Shown: positions 26,489-35,243 of the stretch, piece by piece
Numbering within the stretch: the first letter of the stretch is position 1
Layout: the number at the start of each line of letters is the position of its first letter
NCBI RefSeq assembly: GCF_001442755.1
Contig: NZ_CP006367.1
Span: forward strand, 992,001 to 1,056,000
Length of the DNA: 64,000 nt
Origin: Aureimonas sp. AU20
GTDB lineage: Bacteria > Pseudomonadota > Alphaproteobacteria > Rhizobiales > Rhizobiaceae
Direction of reading: 5' to 3'
Notes under the pieces: model-generated
Databases searched by the model: none
Seen by the model: only the letters and a program-made list of their open reading frames with translations
What the model was told of the DNA's origin: nothing
Position numbers and translations under genes: made by a program

Positions 26489-28054
26489 ATGTTCGAATCG
26501 CTCCAGGACCGCCTCGGGTCCATCCTGAACGGCCTCACCGGCCGCGGCGCCCTGTCGGACTCCGACGTGGCGGCCGCGCTGCGCGAGGTGCGCAGGGCGC
26601 TTCTGGAAGCCGACGTCTCGCTGGAAGTGGTGCGCTCCTTCACCGACCGGGTGCGCGAGAAAGCCGTGGGCGCCGAGATCGTCAAGTCGATCAAGCCCGG
26701 CCAGATGGTGGTCAAGATCGTCCATGACGAGCTGGTCGCCACGCTGGGCTCCGATCAGGTGGCGATCGACCTGAACGCCCCCGCGCCGGTCACGATCATG
26801 ATGGTCGGCCTCCAAGGCTCGGGCAAGACCACCACCACGGGCAAGATCGGCAAGCGGCTGACGGAGCGCCAGAAGAAGCGCGTCCTCATGGCCTCGCTCG
26901 ACACGCGCCGCCCCGCCGCGCAGGAGCAGTTGCGCGTGCTCGGCGAGCAGACGGGCGTCGCCACGCTGCCGATCATCGCGGGCCAGGACCCGGTCGAGAT
27001 CGCCGCGCGCGCCTCCCAGGCCGCCCGGCTCGGCGGCTACGACGTCCTGATCCTCGACACGGCCGGCCGCACGCATATCGACGAGCCGCTGATGGCGGAG
27101 ATGGCCGAGATCAAGGCCAGGACCGCGCCCCACGAAATCCTTCTTGTGGCCGATTCGCTGACCGGCCAGGACGCGGTGAATCTCGCCCGCTCCTTCGACG
27201 AGCGCGTCGGCATTTCCGGCATCGTGCTGACCCGCGTCGACGGCGACGGGCGCGGCGGCGCCGCGCTGTCCATGCGCGCCGTCACCGGCAAGCCGATCAA
27301 GCTGATCGGCACCGGCGAGAAGATGGACGCGCTGGAGGATTTCCATCCCGCGCGCATCGCCGACCGCATTCTCGGCATGGGCGACATCGTCTCGCTGGTC
27401 GAGCGCGCCGCCGAGAACATCGACGCGGACAAGGCCGCGGCGATGGCCAAGAAGATGCAGTCAGGCAAGTTCGACCTGAACGATCTGGCCGACCAGATCG
27501 GGCAGATGCAGAAGCTCGGCGGCATGGGCGGCGTCATGGGCATGATGCCCGGCATGGCCAAGATGAAGGACCAGATCGCCTCGGCCGGCCTCGACGACAA
27601 GCTCCTTAAGCGCCAGCTCGCGATCATCTCGTCCATGACGCAGTGGGAGCGCGCCAATCCCGACCTCCTCAAGCATTCGCGCAAGAAGCGGATCGCGGCG
27701 GGCTCGGGCACGGACGCGGCCGACATCAACAAGCTGCTCAAGATGCACCGCCAGATGGCGGACATGATGAAGGCGATGGGCGGCAAGGGCGGCAAGGGCG
27801 CCGGCATCATGGGCAAGCTCATGGGCGGCCTTGGCGCCAAGATGGGCCTGCCCGGGGGCCTCGGCGCCGGCGGCATGCCGGACCTGTCCAAGATGGACCC
27901 CAAGCAGCTCGAAGAGATGGCCAAGTCGCTCCAGAAGGGCGGCCTTGGCGGAATGGGCGGGCTGCCCGGCGGCCTGCCTCCCGGCCTCGGCGGGCTCCCC
28001 GGCCTGCCCGGCGGCCTTCCCAAGCTTCCCGGCCTGCCGGGCAAGAAGAGATAG
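26489..28054 (+). CDS. ffh: Signal recognition particle protein Ffh (SRP54)
   Basis: GTPase that binds 4.5S RNA and signal sequences of nascent membrane proteins and docks with FtsY. The 521-residue protein has an N-domain (1-90) and a G-domain with GLQGSGKTTTTGK (G1), DTRRPAAQEQL, DTAGRTHID (G3), TRVDGDGRGG (G4) and GTGEKMDAL. The Met- and Gly-rich M domain (about 295-521) ends in an unusually long Gly/Leu/Pro repeat tail of GGLPGLP type, as in other alphaproteobacteria. AAGGA lies about 10 bases before ATG. It leads the ffh-rpsP-rimM-trmD group, with rpsP 98 bp downstream. Confidence 0.97.
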   Translation: MFESLQDRLGSILNGLTGRGALSDSDVAAALREVRRALLEADVSLEVVRSFTDRVREKAVGAEIVKSIKPGQMVVKIVHDELVATLGSDQVAIDLNAPAPVTIMMVGLQGSGKTTTTGKIGKRLTERQKKRVLMASLDTRRPAAQEQLRVLGEQTGVATLPIIAGQDPVEIAARASQAARLGGYDVLILDTAGRTHIDEPLMAEMAEIKARTAPHEILLVADSLTGQDAVNLARSFDERVGISGIVLTRVDGDGRGGAALSMRAVTGKPIKLIGTGEKMDALEDFHPARIADRILGMGDIVSLVERAAENIDADKAAAMAKKMQSGKFDLNDLADQIGQMQKLGGMGGVMGMMPGMAKMKDQIASAGLDDKLLKRQLAIISSMTQWERANPDLLKHSRKKRIAAGSGTDAADINKLLKMHRQMADMMKAMGGKGGKGAGIMGKLMGGLGAKMGLPGGLGAGGMPDLSKMDPKQLEEMAKSLQKGGLGGMGGLPGGLPPGLGGLPGLPGGLPKLPGLPGKKR

Positions 28055-28152
28055 GAACCGGCCTTCCGGTTTCTCGACCACGACACCTCTGACAAACGAA
28101 CCCACGGCGACGCCAAAAAGACGCCGGGACTTAAGAAGACAAGGATAGACCC

Positions 28153-28545
28153 ATGCCCCTGAAGATGCGCCTCGCCCGTGCCGGCTCCAAGAAGCGCCCC
28201 TACTACCACATCGTCGTCGCCGACGCCCGCTCGCCGCGCGATGGCCGCTTCGTCGAGAATATCGGCTCCTGGAACCCGATGCTGCCGAAGGACGCTGAGC
28301 GCGTCACGCTCAAGGAAGACCGCGTCAAGCATTGGCTGAGCGAAGGCGCCCAGCCGACCGATCGCGTGCTGCGCTTCCTCGATAAGGCCGGCATCGTGAA
28401 CCGCCCGGCTCGCGAGAACCTCACCAAGGGCCTGCCCGGCAAGAAGGCGCAGGAGCGCGAGGCTGAGCGCAAGCAGCGCGAGGAAGACGCTCGCGCTGCC
28501 GCCGAGAAGGCCGCTGCCGAGCAGGCGGAAGGCTCGGCCGAATAA
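28153..28545 (+). CDS. rpsP: 30S ribosomal protein S16
   Basis: Ribosomal protein S16 binds 16S rRNA early in 30S assembly. The core [40 protein letters not shown] and the segment ending [21 protein letters not shown] is fully conserved. The 130-residue length includes an alphaproteobacterial C-terminal Ala/Glu/Lys-rich extension. AAGGA precedes ATG by 8 bases. A strong terminator lies 70-100 bp downstream, before the diguanylate cyclase gene, so rimM and trmD probably depend on another promoter or on readthrough. Confidence 0.97.
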   Translation: MPLKMRLARAGSKKRPYYHIVVADARSPRDGRFVENIGSWNPMLPKDAERVTLKEDRVKHWLSEGAQPTDRVLRFLDKAGIVNRPARENLTKGLPGKKAQEREAERKQREEDARAAAEKAAAEQAEGSAE

Positions 28546-28613
28546 GGCTGCTGGCCTCGAACGCCGCTTAAGGCTTGTTCGAACGGAGCTTTTAAGCTTT
28601 TGTGATAGTAAGG

Positions 28614-28645
28614 TGGCGCGCCGGTCTTTCCGGCGCGCCATTTTT
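28614..28645 (+). terminator. Intrinsic terminator after rpsP
   Basis: The stem TGGCGCGCCGG / CCGGCGCGCCA with a 5-nt loop is followed by T5. It separates rpsP from the downstream GGDEF gene. Confidence 0.85.
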
Positions 28646-28682
28646 GTGTCGCCGTCCGGCCCCTTCGCGAAGGTCTGTGTGC

Positions 28683-30188
28683 ATGAAGCGTGAGCCCACG
28701 ACACCCGAATCTGCCCTCGGCCCCGCATCGACCGCCGCTTCCGCCGATCTCTTTCCCATCTTCCAGCTCACACCCGTTCCGCTCTGGCTGGAGGATTGGA
28801 GCGGCATCCGCCGCTTGGTGGACCAATGGCGCAAGGACGGGATGACGGACCCCGCCGCCTTTCTCGCCGCCGATCCCGCCCGCGTCCGCGCCTCGATGGA
28901 GGCGATCCGCATCATTGAGGTGAACGCCGCGACGCTGCGCCTGTTCGAGGCGCGCGACACGGCCGAACTCGTCGGACGCCTCGCGGACGTGTTCCAGGGC
29001 GCGATGGTGGAAAGCCACCGCGAGGAGATCGTTCAGATCGCTGGTGGAGCCGCGGAGTTTAGCAGCCAGGCGGTCAACCACACGCTGTCCGGCCGGCGGC
29101 TCGACATCCAGCTCAAGGGCCGCATCCTGCCGGGCTACGAGGCGAGCTGGGAGCGCGTCCTGATCGCGACCGAGGATGTCACAGAGCGCGAACGCGCCCG
29201 CCGGGGTCTGGCCGAGAGCGAGGCCTATGCGATGGGCCTGTTCGAGAATTCGCCGGTCTCGCTCTGGGTGGAGGATTTCTCCGCGATCCGCGAGCTTCTG
29301 GAAGACGTGCGTGCCACGGGCGTCGCGGACTTCCGCATCTTTCTGGATGTGCATCCGGAGTTCATCACGCGCTGCATGAGCGAGATCCGCGTCGTAGCCG
29401 TCAACCGCCAGACGCTCGGCACCTTCCGGGCCGACCGGTTCGAAACGCTCCTGTCGCGGCTCGGCGACGTGTTTCGCGACCAGATGGTCCACCCGTTCAA
29501 GGAGCAACTGGTGGACCTCTGGAACAGCCGCCTGTTCCAGAGCCGTGAGGTCGTGAACTATTCGCTGGACGGGGAGGAAATGCATTTCGTCATGCAGTTC
29601 AGCGTCCTGCCCGGCCACGAGGCGGACTGGTCGCTTGTCCAGATCGCGCTGACCGACATCACCGCGCGCAAGAAGGCGGAGGCCTATCTCGAATATCTCG
29701 GCAAGCACGACGTCCTGACCAAGCTCTACAATCGCTCCTTCTACAATGACGAGCTGAACCGGATCGAGCGGCGCAAGACCGAGACCTTCAGCGTGCTGGT
29801 GGCCGATCTCAACGGGTTGAAGAGCTTGAACGATCAGCTCGGCCATGCGGCCGGCGACACGCTGCTGCGCCGCGCGGGCGAGGTTCTGGCCGAAGCCGTG
29901 CGTGCGCCCTGGACGGCGGCGCGCATCGGGGGCGACGAGTTCACCGTGCTCATGCCGGGCGCGACGCTCGCCGAGGCGACCTCGCTCATGAACTCCATCA
30001 CCGAGCTTTGCGAGGTGAACAACCAGTTCTATCCTGGCGCCGACCTGTCGCTCGCCATGGGCGTCGCCACTTTGCTGCCGGGCGAGCGGCTGGAAGACCT
30101 GATGCGGCGGGCCGACCTCCTGATGTACGAGGTCAAGCGGCGCTTCTACGAGACCTCTGGCGCAGACCGGCGCGGCCTGCCGCTCTGA
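28683..30188 (+). CDS. Diguanylate cyclase with two tandem PAS domains
   Basis: Predicted cytoplasmic enzyme making cyclic di-GMP from two GTP. Two homologous PAS-like domains are visible at about residues 20-160 and 185-325. Both contain PxxLWxEDxSxIRxLxxxxRxxGxxD and (A/F)I..E(V/I)RVxxVN-type segments and end with DVTERERA / DITARKKA junctions. A GGDEF domain follows (about 340-490) with DVLTKLYNRSFY, DLNGLKSLNDQLGHAAGD and the intact signature ARIGGDEFTVLM. The Asp of the RxxD inhibitory site is replaced (RAPW), so product inhibition is probably lost. GAAGG lies before ATG 28683. It is inserted between rpsP and rimM, an unusual place for a signalling enzyme. Confidence 0.92.
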   Translation: MKREPTTPESALGPASTAASADLFPIFQLTPVPLWLEDWSGIRRLVDQWRKDGMTDPAAFLAADPARVRASMEAIRIIEVNAATLRLFEARDTAELVGRLADVFQGAMVESHREEIVQIAGGAAEFSSQAVNHTLSGRRLDIQLKGRILPGYEASWERVLIATEDVTERERARRGLAESEAYAMGLFENSPVSLWVEDFSAIRELLEDVRATGVADFRIFLDVHPEFITRCMSEIRVVAVNRQTLGTFRADRFETLLSRLGDVFRDQMVHPFKEQLVDLWNSRLFQSREVVNYSLDGEEMHFVMQFSVLPGHEADWSLVQIALTDITARKKAEAYLEYLGKHDVLTKLYNRSFYNDELNRIERRKTETFSVLVADLNGLKSLNDQLGHAAGDTLLRRAGEVLAEAVRAPWTAARIGGDEFTVLMPGATLAEATSLMNSITELCEVNNQFYPGADLSLAMGVATLLPGERLEDLMRRADLLMYEVKRRFYETSGADRRGLPL

Positions 30189-30377
30189 CGCCTCTTAGGC
30201 ACGGGAGTTGACGGCGCCGCCTCACGCCGTCAAACACGCCACGCGTTTCGCGACGTGCCGAAGCCTCGCCCGAACCAAAAGCGCCCTCGCTCGCCGAGCG
30301 AAAAACTCCAATCCGCCTTCGCGGAGCGCCCGACCCCGGCCGCCCCCGAAAGGCCCAATCTGCCGAGTCCGCCCGCC

Positions 30378-30989
30378 GTGTCCGATCCCAAAGCGCCGAC
30401 CGACCCCGTTCTTCTTGGCATCGTAGGGGGTGCGCATGGCATTCGCGGCGAGGTGCGGGTGAAGTCCTTTACCGAGGACCCTGAGGATCTCGGCGCCTAT
30501 GGGCCGCTCTTCGACGCGCAGGGCAAGCGCTACACCGTGCGGTCGGCGCGGGTGCAGAAGAACGTCGTGGTGGCCCGCATCGCCGAGGTGACGGATCGAA
30601 ACGCCGCCGAGCGCCTGAACGGCACGGAGCTTTTCGTGGATCGCTCCGTCCTGCCCGCCGAGGGCGAGGACGAGTTCTACCAGTCCGACCTTGTCGGCCT
30701 CGTGGCGCGGCTGACCGACGGGACGGTGATCGGCGAGGTCGTGGCCTTTCACGACTTCGGCGCCGGCGACATTCTGGAGATCGCGCCCGAAAACGGCACC
30801 AGCGTCATGATTCCCTTCACCGAGGTGGCCGTGCCGGAGGTCGATCTCGACCTCGGCTTCCTTCTGGTGGAGCCGGTGGCGGCTGGCCTGTCCGGCGCGG
30901 TGGAAGTGCGCGAAGGCGACGAGGACGACGACGCGGACGAGAGCGAGAACGAGAGCGGGGGCGAGACGGGCAGGGACGGCGGAGCCTGA
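30378..30989 (+). CDS. rimM: Ribosome maturation factor RimM
   Basis: RimM binds S19 and helps process the 3' domain of 16S rRNA in the 30S subunit. The N-terminal RimM domain starts VLLGIVGGAHGIRGEVRVKS and continues through AAERLNGTELFVDRSVLP. The PRC-barrel-like C-terminal domain has EFYQSDLVGL, FHDFGAGDILEI and VMIPFTEVAVPEVDL. The start is uncertain. GTG 30378 gives 203 residues and a normal N-terminus, while GTG 30255 would add 41 Pro/Arg-rich residues; neither has a clear ribosome site. The C-terminus carries an acidic Glu/Asp-rich tail. It is followed by the ABM-like gene and trmD in the same direction. Confidence 0.9.
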   Translation: MSDPKAPTDPVLLGIVGGAHGIRGEVRVKSFTEDPEDLGAYGPLFDAQGKRYTVRSARVQKNVVVARIAEVTDRNAAERLNGTELFVDRSVLPAEGEDEFYQSDLVGLVARLTDGTVIGEVVAFHDFGAGDILEIAPENGTSVMIPFTEVAVPEVDLDLGFLLVEPVAAGLSGAVEVREGDEDDDADESENESGGETGRDGGA

Positions 30990-31084
30990 TTTCCCGCCGC
31001 GCCGCCGCCTGAGGCGCGTTGCCATCGGCGGCCGAGCGCATTATCGCTGGCGGCGCAGTCACCCTGCGGAAGGAGCCACCCATC

Positions 31085-31387
31085 ATGATTATCCTGTCGG
31101 GCACGCTGAAGGCCACCGACGAACGCCTGGACGCGCTGGCCTCGGCCATGCGCACGGTGCTTGAGGAAACGCGCCGCGAAGCGGGCTGCATCGTCTACTC
31201 CTTCGCGCGAGACGTGCTGGAGCCGGGCCTCCTGCGCATCTACGAGGAATGGGAAAGCCGCGAGCTGCTGGCCGCCCACGTCAAGACCGCCCATGTCGCG
31301 GCTTGGCACAAGGCGCTGGCGGAGGCCGGCGGCGCCGAGGCGAATCTCCACCTGATCGAAGTCTCGTCGGTCGAGGATTTCGGCTGA
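31085..31387 (+). CDS. Antibiotic biosynthesis monooxygenase (ABM)-domain protein
   Basis: Small 100-residue dimeric alpha-beta barrel protein of the ABM family, related to YgiN-like quinol monooxygenases and other small cofactor-free oxygenases. Family features are the opening beta strand [35 protein letters not shown] with the conserved central Trp, and the helix [18 protein letters not shown] lies 9 bases before ATG. It sits between rimM (96 bp upstream) and trmD (only 4 bp downstream), so it is probably translated with trmD. No substrate is evident; its place in a translation operon is unexpected. Confidence 0.82.
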   Translation: MIILSGTLKATDERLDALASAMRTVLEETRREAGCIVYSFARDVLEPGLLRIYEEWESRELLAAHVKTAHVAAWHKALAEAGGAEANLHLIEVSSVEDFG

Positions 31388-31391
31388 GCCC

Positions 31392-32093
31392 ATGGGTTTC
31401 CGCGCGTCCGTCCTCACGCTCTATCCCGAGATGTTTCCCGGGCCGCTCGGCACCTCGCTGGCCGGCCGGGCGCTGGAGCGGGGCGACTGGACGCTGGAGA
31501 CGAGCTTCATCCGCGAGTTCGGCGAGGGCCGGCATCGTCTGGTGGACGACACGCCTGCCGGCGGCTCGCCCGGCATGGTGCTGCGGGCCGACGTGTTGGC
31601 CCGCGCCATCGACCAGGCGAGTCCAGCCGGCGACACGCGGCCGCGCCTTCTCATGAGCCCGCGCGGCCGCCCGCTCACGCAGGACGCCGTGCGCGAGCTG
31701 GCCGGCGGGGAGGGGGCGGTGATCGTCTGCGGCCGGTTCGAGGGCGTGGACGAGCGCGTCATCGAAGGGCGGAACCTGCGCGAAGTCTCGATCGGAGACT
31801 ATATCCTGTCCGGCGGCGAGATGGCGGCGCTGGTGCTGCTCGACGCCGTGGTGCGTCTCCTGCCCGGTGTGATGGGCAACAGCCGATCGGGCGAAACCGA
31901 AAGCTTCGAGAACGGACTGCTGGAGCATCCCCACTACACGCGCCCAGCCGTGTGGGAAGGGCGCGAAATCCCCGCCGTCCTCACCTCCGGCGATCATGGC
32001 GCGGTGGAGCGCTGGCGACAGGCCGAGGCCGAGCGCCTGACGCGCGAACGCCGACCCGATCTCTGGCAGCGGCTCGCCCGTCAGGACCGCTGA
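31392..32093 (+). CDS. trmD: tRNA (guanine-N1)-methyltransferase TrmD
   Basis: TrmD methylates G37 of tRNAs next to the anticodon, preventing +1 frameshifting, using S-adenosylmethionine. The 233-residue SPOUT-fold protein has [17 protein letters not shown], the knot segment [16 protein letters not shown], and [28 protein letters not shown], all conserved cofactor-binding elements. The C-terminal tRNA-binding half has the [21 protein letters not shown] motif. It starts 4 bp after the ABM-like gene. The usual next gene, rplS, is absent from the following 500 bp. Confidence 0.96.
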   Translation: MGFRASVLTLYPEMFPGPLGTSLAGRALERGDWTLETSFIREFGEGRHRLVDDTPAGGSPGMVLRADVLARAIDQASPAGDTRPRLLMSPRGRPLTQDAVRELAGGEGAVIVCGRFEGVDERVIEGRNLREVSIGDYILSGGEMAALVLLDAVVRLLPGVMGNSRSGETESFENGLLEHPHYTRPAVWEGREIPAVLTSGDHGAVERWRQAEAERLTRERRPDLWQRLARQDR

Positions 32094-32596
32094 GAGGCGG
32101 TTCGACAAGCCGTCGGTCCGATCGGCTTTTCAGCCCGCGCCCCAAGGTGAGACATGGCGCTTGGTCATCCTTTCCCGCGCCCTTGCATCACTCGGGTTTG
32201 ATGCTTCGCTAACGTCGAAACGTCATTCGTCACCCTTACGCCGCCAAGTGGTCGGCCAGTCTCCGAGCACGGCGCCGACGTCGGGATTCCTTCGGTCATT
32301 CGGCTGGGTCGATCCCGTCCGATTCGCTCTGCAAGTTTCGCCGTCGTGCCAAAGCGCGCCGGGTCGTATCGTTCGTCCACTGATCCTGTTTGGAAATGGG
32401 ATCGGGTCGACTGGCTTCTCCGCGTCGAGGGAGCCTACGCGCCTCGACGCAAAGCAATGCCAAGCCTGACGTGCGGCGGAGACTCGGCCTGTCTGGTCCC
32501 GGTCGCTGACGCCCTGCCTATCCGCCATGACACCTTTCGAACTCCGCATTCGGCAGGCCTTGGGGCGTCCCCGCCACCACCCCTCCGATCGAGCGT
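32094..32596. other. Gap without convincing gene after trmD
   Basis: About 500 bp with visibly lower third-position GC in every frame. A minus-strand frame of 101 codons (32223-32528) has poor codon use, no ribosome site and no recognisable domain, so it is not called. This is where rplS lies in many relatives, but no L19-like sequence is visible. Confidence 0.5.
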
Positions 32597-32917
32597 TCAG
32601 CAGTTCGGAACCGTGTTCGCGCGCTGCCCACGTCCGACGCTGCGCGTGTCGCAGCCGCCGTTCCGCTGGCCTTGGCCGAAAATGCCGTTTTCGCGGTAGC
32701 GGCCGGTGCGCGGCGCCAGCGTTCCGTCGCTGCCCTGTCGCAGGGTGCGTGAGGACGGGCGCGGCGGTGTGCCTTGCGCCGTCGTGCGGCGTTCGATCTG
32801 GCGACAAGCGGCATCGTTGCCTTCGCATTGGCGCACGGTCTGCGCGAGCGCCGCTTCGGGAATCAGCAGCGCGAGACAGCCGAAGACCGGCAGCCAGCGT
32901 CGAAAGCGCATCGTCAT
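32597..32917 (-). CDS. Small exported protein of unknown function
   Basis: A 106-residue protein from ATG 32917 (GGAG 8 bases upstream) with a clear signal peptide (basic start, hydrophobic core, cleavage near EAALAQT). The mature part of about 80 residues is basic. It has two Cys near its start (VRQCEGNDAACRQIE) and two near its end (GGCDTR and a C-terminal Cys), compatible with two disulphides in the periplasm. The middle is Arg/Gly/Thr-rich and looks unstructured. No family is recognised. It is divergent from the membrane protein gene at 33205. Confidence 0.65.
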   Translation of the reverse strand: MTMRFRRWLPVFGCLALLIPEAALAQTVRQCEGNDAACRQIERRTTAQGTPPRPSSRTLRQGSDGTLAPRTGRYRENGIFGQGQRNGGCDTRSVGRGQRANTVPNC

Positions 32918-33204
32918 CAGGTCGTCTCCACCATCCGGCCTCGCGCGCGCCATGCCGCGCGGCGCAGGCCGGGAGGAGCAGCATAGACCGCTTCGAAGCC
33001 GGGGACAAAATCCGCCCGGGCAGGTTGGCCGAAGCTATCCCTCACGCCTCTCAAGCGGCTCGAACTCCTCGCTTATTGCCCGTTCGCGAGGCCCCAGTCG
33101 GGGTTCTTTGCCGCAAGCCCGCTGCCCGTCCGACGCTTGCGCGCGAGGCCTACGCGGGTGCAAGACAGGAAGCTTCCATCCAAGAGCGAAAGGGCGGGCC
33201 TTTC

Positions 33205-34032
33205 TTGTTCGAGACCCTTCGCGTCTTCGGGGCGTCCGCGGCCGGCGCGATGGCCCTGCGCCTGATCCTGTTGATCCTCGTGATCGGCGGGGCGCTGTTT
33301 CTCCTGCCGGTCTGGCAGCGGGAAGGGGAGGAGCCAAGCGCGATGCCGACGGTGCGCCAGCCCGTGCTTCTGCCTGTTGCGCCTCCGCCGCCGCAGGCCA
33401 AGCCGCGCCCGGCTCTCAGTCCCGATCAGGCCCGGCGCTGGTTTCGCCCGCTGGCCCTGGGGGAGGCGCGCTTCGCCTTTCAGCCCAAGCACGGCGTCGC
33501 GCCGGCCGATCTCTGCGCGCGCTTGTTGCAGACCGGCTGGGCGCGGGACCGCGCGGGCGCGGCACCGGGCGGCGAGCGGGAGGAATGCGCGCTGACTCGC
33601 GTCTATCCCAAGCCCGCCGGCGGCCAAGCGACGCGCCTCTTCGCGCTGGCGCGCGGCGCGCGGGGCATGGAGGACGCGGCTCTCGACATCCGCGTGAAGA
33701 TCAATCTCTACGACGAAGGCGCGGCGGAGGCGGCGGGGCGCGACGTGTCGGCCGCCCTGGTGGCGCTTCTGGACGCGGCGGGGCTCGCGCCGGGAGCCAC
33801 GACGCTGTCCGCACTCGCCCGGTTCGAGCCCTTCGAGGCGCAGGCTGGCGGGGCGAAGATCGGCTTGAAGACGGAGCGCGCGGACATCCGGCGCTTCAAT
33901 CTCACCATCCTCCTGCCGCGCCCCTTCGAAGGAGGCGCGACGGATCGGTTCGACCCGCATGCCGCCATGCCGAAAGGCTATCCACCCGCCGGCTTGGCGT
34001 CGGCCGGTATGGGTGAGGGGGGGCAGCCGTAG
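33205..34032 (+). CDS. Membrane-anchored protein of unknown function
   Basis: Product of about 275 residues starting at TTG 33205 (AAGG about 10 bases upstream), or 260 from ATG 33250. One N-terminal transmembrane helix (ALRLILLILVIGGALFLLPV) is followed by a Pro-rich linker (LLPVAPPPPQAKPRPALSP) and a folded periplasmic domain of about 200 residues with alternating strands and helices. Two Cys (ADLCARLL and EECALTRVY) could form a disulphide. Codon use is typical of the window. I do not recognise the domain. It is convergent with galE across a hairpin and divergent from the small exported protein. Confidence 0.7.
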   Translation: MFETLRVFGASAAGAMALRLILLILVIGGALFLLPVWQREGEEPSAMPTVRQPVLLPVAPPPPQAKPRPALSPDQARRWFRPLALGEARFAFQPKHGVAPADLCARLLQTGWARDRAGAAPGGEREECALTRVYPKPAGGQATRLFALARGARGMEDAALDIRVKINLYDEGAAEAAGRDVSAALVALLDAAGLAPGATTLSALARFEPFEAQAGGAKIGLKTERADIRRFNLTILLPRPFEGGATDRFDPHAAMPKGYPPAGLASAGMGEGGQP

Positions 34033-34050
34033 TGATGGCCTCGCGGTGCG

Positions 34051-34073
34051 GCCGGCGGCGTTCTGCCGCCGGC
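34051..34073. terminator. Hairpin between convergent genes
   Basis: The perfect stem GCCGGCGGC / GCCGCCGGC has a 5-nt loop between the unknown membrane protein gene and galE. There is no T-run, so intrinsic termination is uncertain. Confidence 0.4.
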
Positions 34074-34117
34074 GCTAAGGGTTCGGGGCCTGAACCGACC
34101 CCTTGACTGAGGCCGCC

Positions 34118-35107
34118 TCAGACGGCGTTGCGGCGGGACAGGCGCTCTTCCCAGGCGAGGGCGTCGGCGACGATGCGGTCGAGATCGTCGAAGCGCGGCT
34201 CCCAGCCGAAGCGCGCGCGCGCCAGACCCGCATCGGCGACGATCGAGGTCGCGTCGCCCGGCCGGCGGCCGGACATGCGGACCTCGAACTCGCGCCCGAC
34301 GACCCGGCGTACCGTGTCGAGCACCTCCAGCACGGAATAGCCGTGGCCATAGCCGCAATTGGCGATTATCGACCCGCCGCCGGCCCGGAGATAGCGCAGC
34401 GCCTGCGCATGGGCGTCCGCGAGATCGCTGACATGGATATAGTCGCGCACGCAGGTGCCATCCGGCGTGTCGTAGTCGGTGCCGAACACGTCGATATGGC
34501 TCCGCTTGCCGAGCGCGGTCTCGCTCGCGACCTTGATGAGATGCGTCGCGCCCTTGGTGGACTGGCCGGTGCGCCCCTTGGGATCGGCGCCCGCCACGTT
34601 GAAGTAGCGCAGCGCCGCGAAGGTCAGCGGGTGGGCCGCCGCCGTGTCGCGCAGCATAAGCTCCGTCATCCATTTCGACGTGCCATAGGGGGATTCGGGT
34701 GCGGGCGGCTGGGTTTCCTGCACCGGCATCTGGCGGGGCGAGCCGTAGACGGCGGCGGTGGAGGAGAAGATGAAGTTCTTCACCCCGCAGCGCACCGCGC
34801 TCTCGATCAGCGCGCGGCTGGCGACCGTGTTGTTGAGATAGTAGCCAAGCGGGTCCGAGACCGATTCCGGCACCACGATCGAGCCGGCGAAATGGATGAT
34901 CTCGCTGACCCCGAACTCCTTGAGGACGCGCTCCACGAAGGGCTGGTCGTTGATGTCGCCGACCTGCAGCCGCGCCTCGGGCGGCACGGCCCAGTCGAAG
35001 CCCGTCGACAGGCGATCGATCACCACCACGTCCTCGCCGGAATCGACGAGGTTCCAGACCATGTGGCTGCCGATATAGCCGGCACCGCCGGTAACAAGAA
35101 CCGTCAT
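34118..35107 (-). CDS. galE: UDP-glucose 4-epimerase GalE
   Basis: Extended SDR that interconverts UDP-glucose and UDP-galactose with bound NAD+, supplying galactose for surface polysaccharides. The 329-residue protein has TGGAGYIGSHM (NAD+ site), the catalytic Ser/Thr segment FSSTAAVYG, and the Tyr-Lys pair in PYGTSKWMTELM. ALRYFNVAGADP and DYIHVSDLADAH are also typical of GalE. GGAAAG lies before ATG. It lies 136 bp downstream of the type I secretion adaptor gene on the same strand and may be in the same operon, in keeping with a polysaccharide-export context. Confidence 0.95.
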   Translation of the reverse strand: MTVLVTGGAGYIGSHMVWNLVDSGEDVVVIDRLSTGFDWAVPPEARLQVGDINDQPFVERVLKEFGVSEIIHFAGSIVVPESVSDPLGYYLNNTVASRALIESAVRCGVKNFIFSSTAAVYGSPRQMPVQETQPPAPESPYGTSKWMTELMLRDTAAAHPLTFAALRYFNVAGADPKGRTGQSTKGATHLIKVASETALGKRSHIDVFGTDYDTPDGTCVRDYIHVSDLADAHAQALRYLRAGGGSIIANCGYGHGYSVLEVLDTVRRVVGREFEVRMSGRRPGDATSIVADAGLARARFGWEPRFDDLDRIVADALAWEERLSRRNAV

Positions 35108-35243
35108 GCTACTCTTTCCGCCTTTTCCCGTGGGGCCATGCCCCGGTGGCCGCCACTATGCCGATATAGTGCAGCGCGGCAAGATACGGGAAAGCAGGAT
35201 GGGAGGCAGACGGGGACGCGCGGTGGCCTTGAGAGACAGGCCC

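Noticed and set aside
32223..32528. 101-codon minus-strand frame after trmD
   Set aside because: Poor third-position GC, no ribosome site, and no recognisable domain; treated as non-coding.
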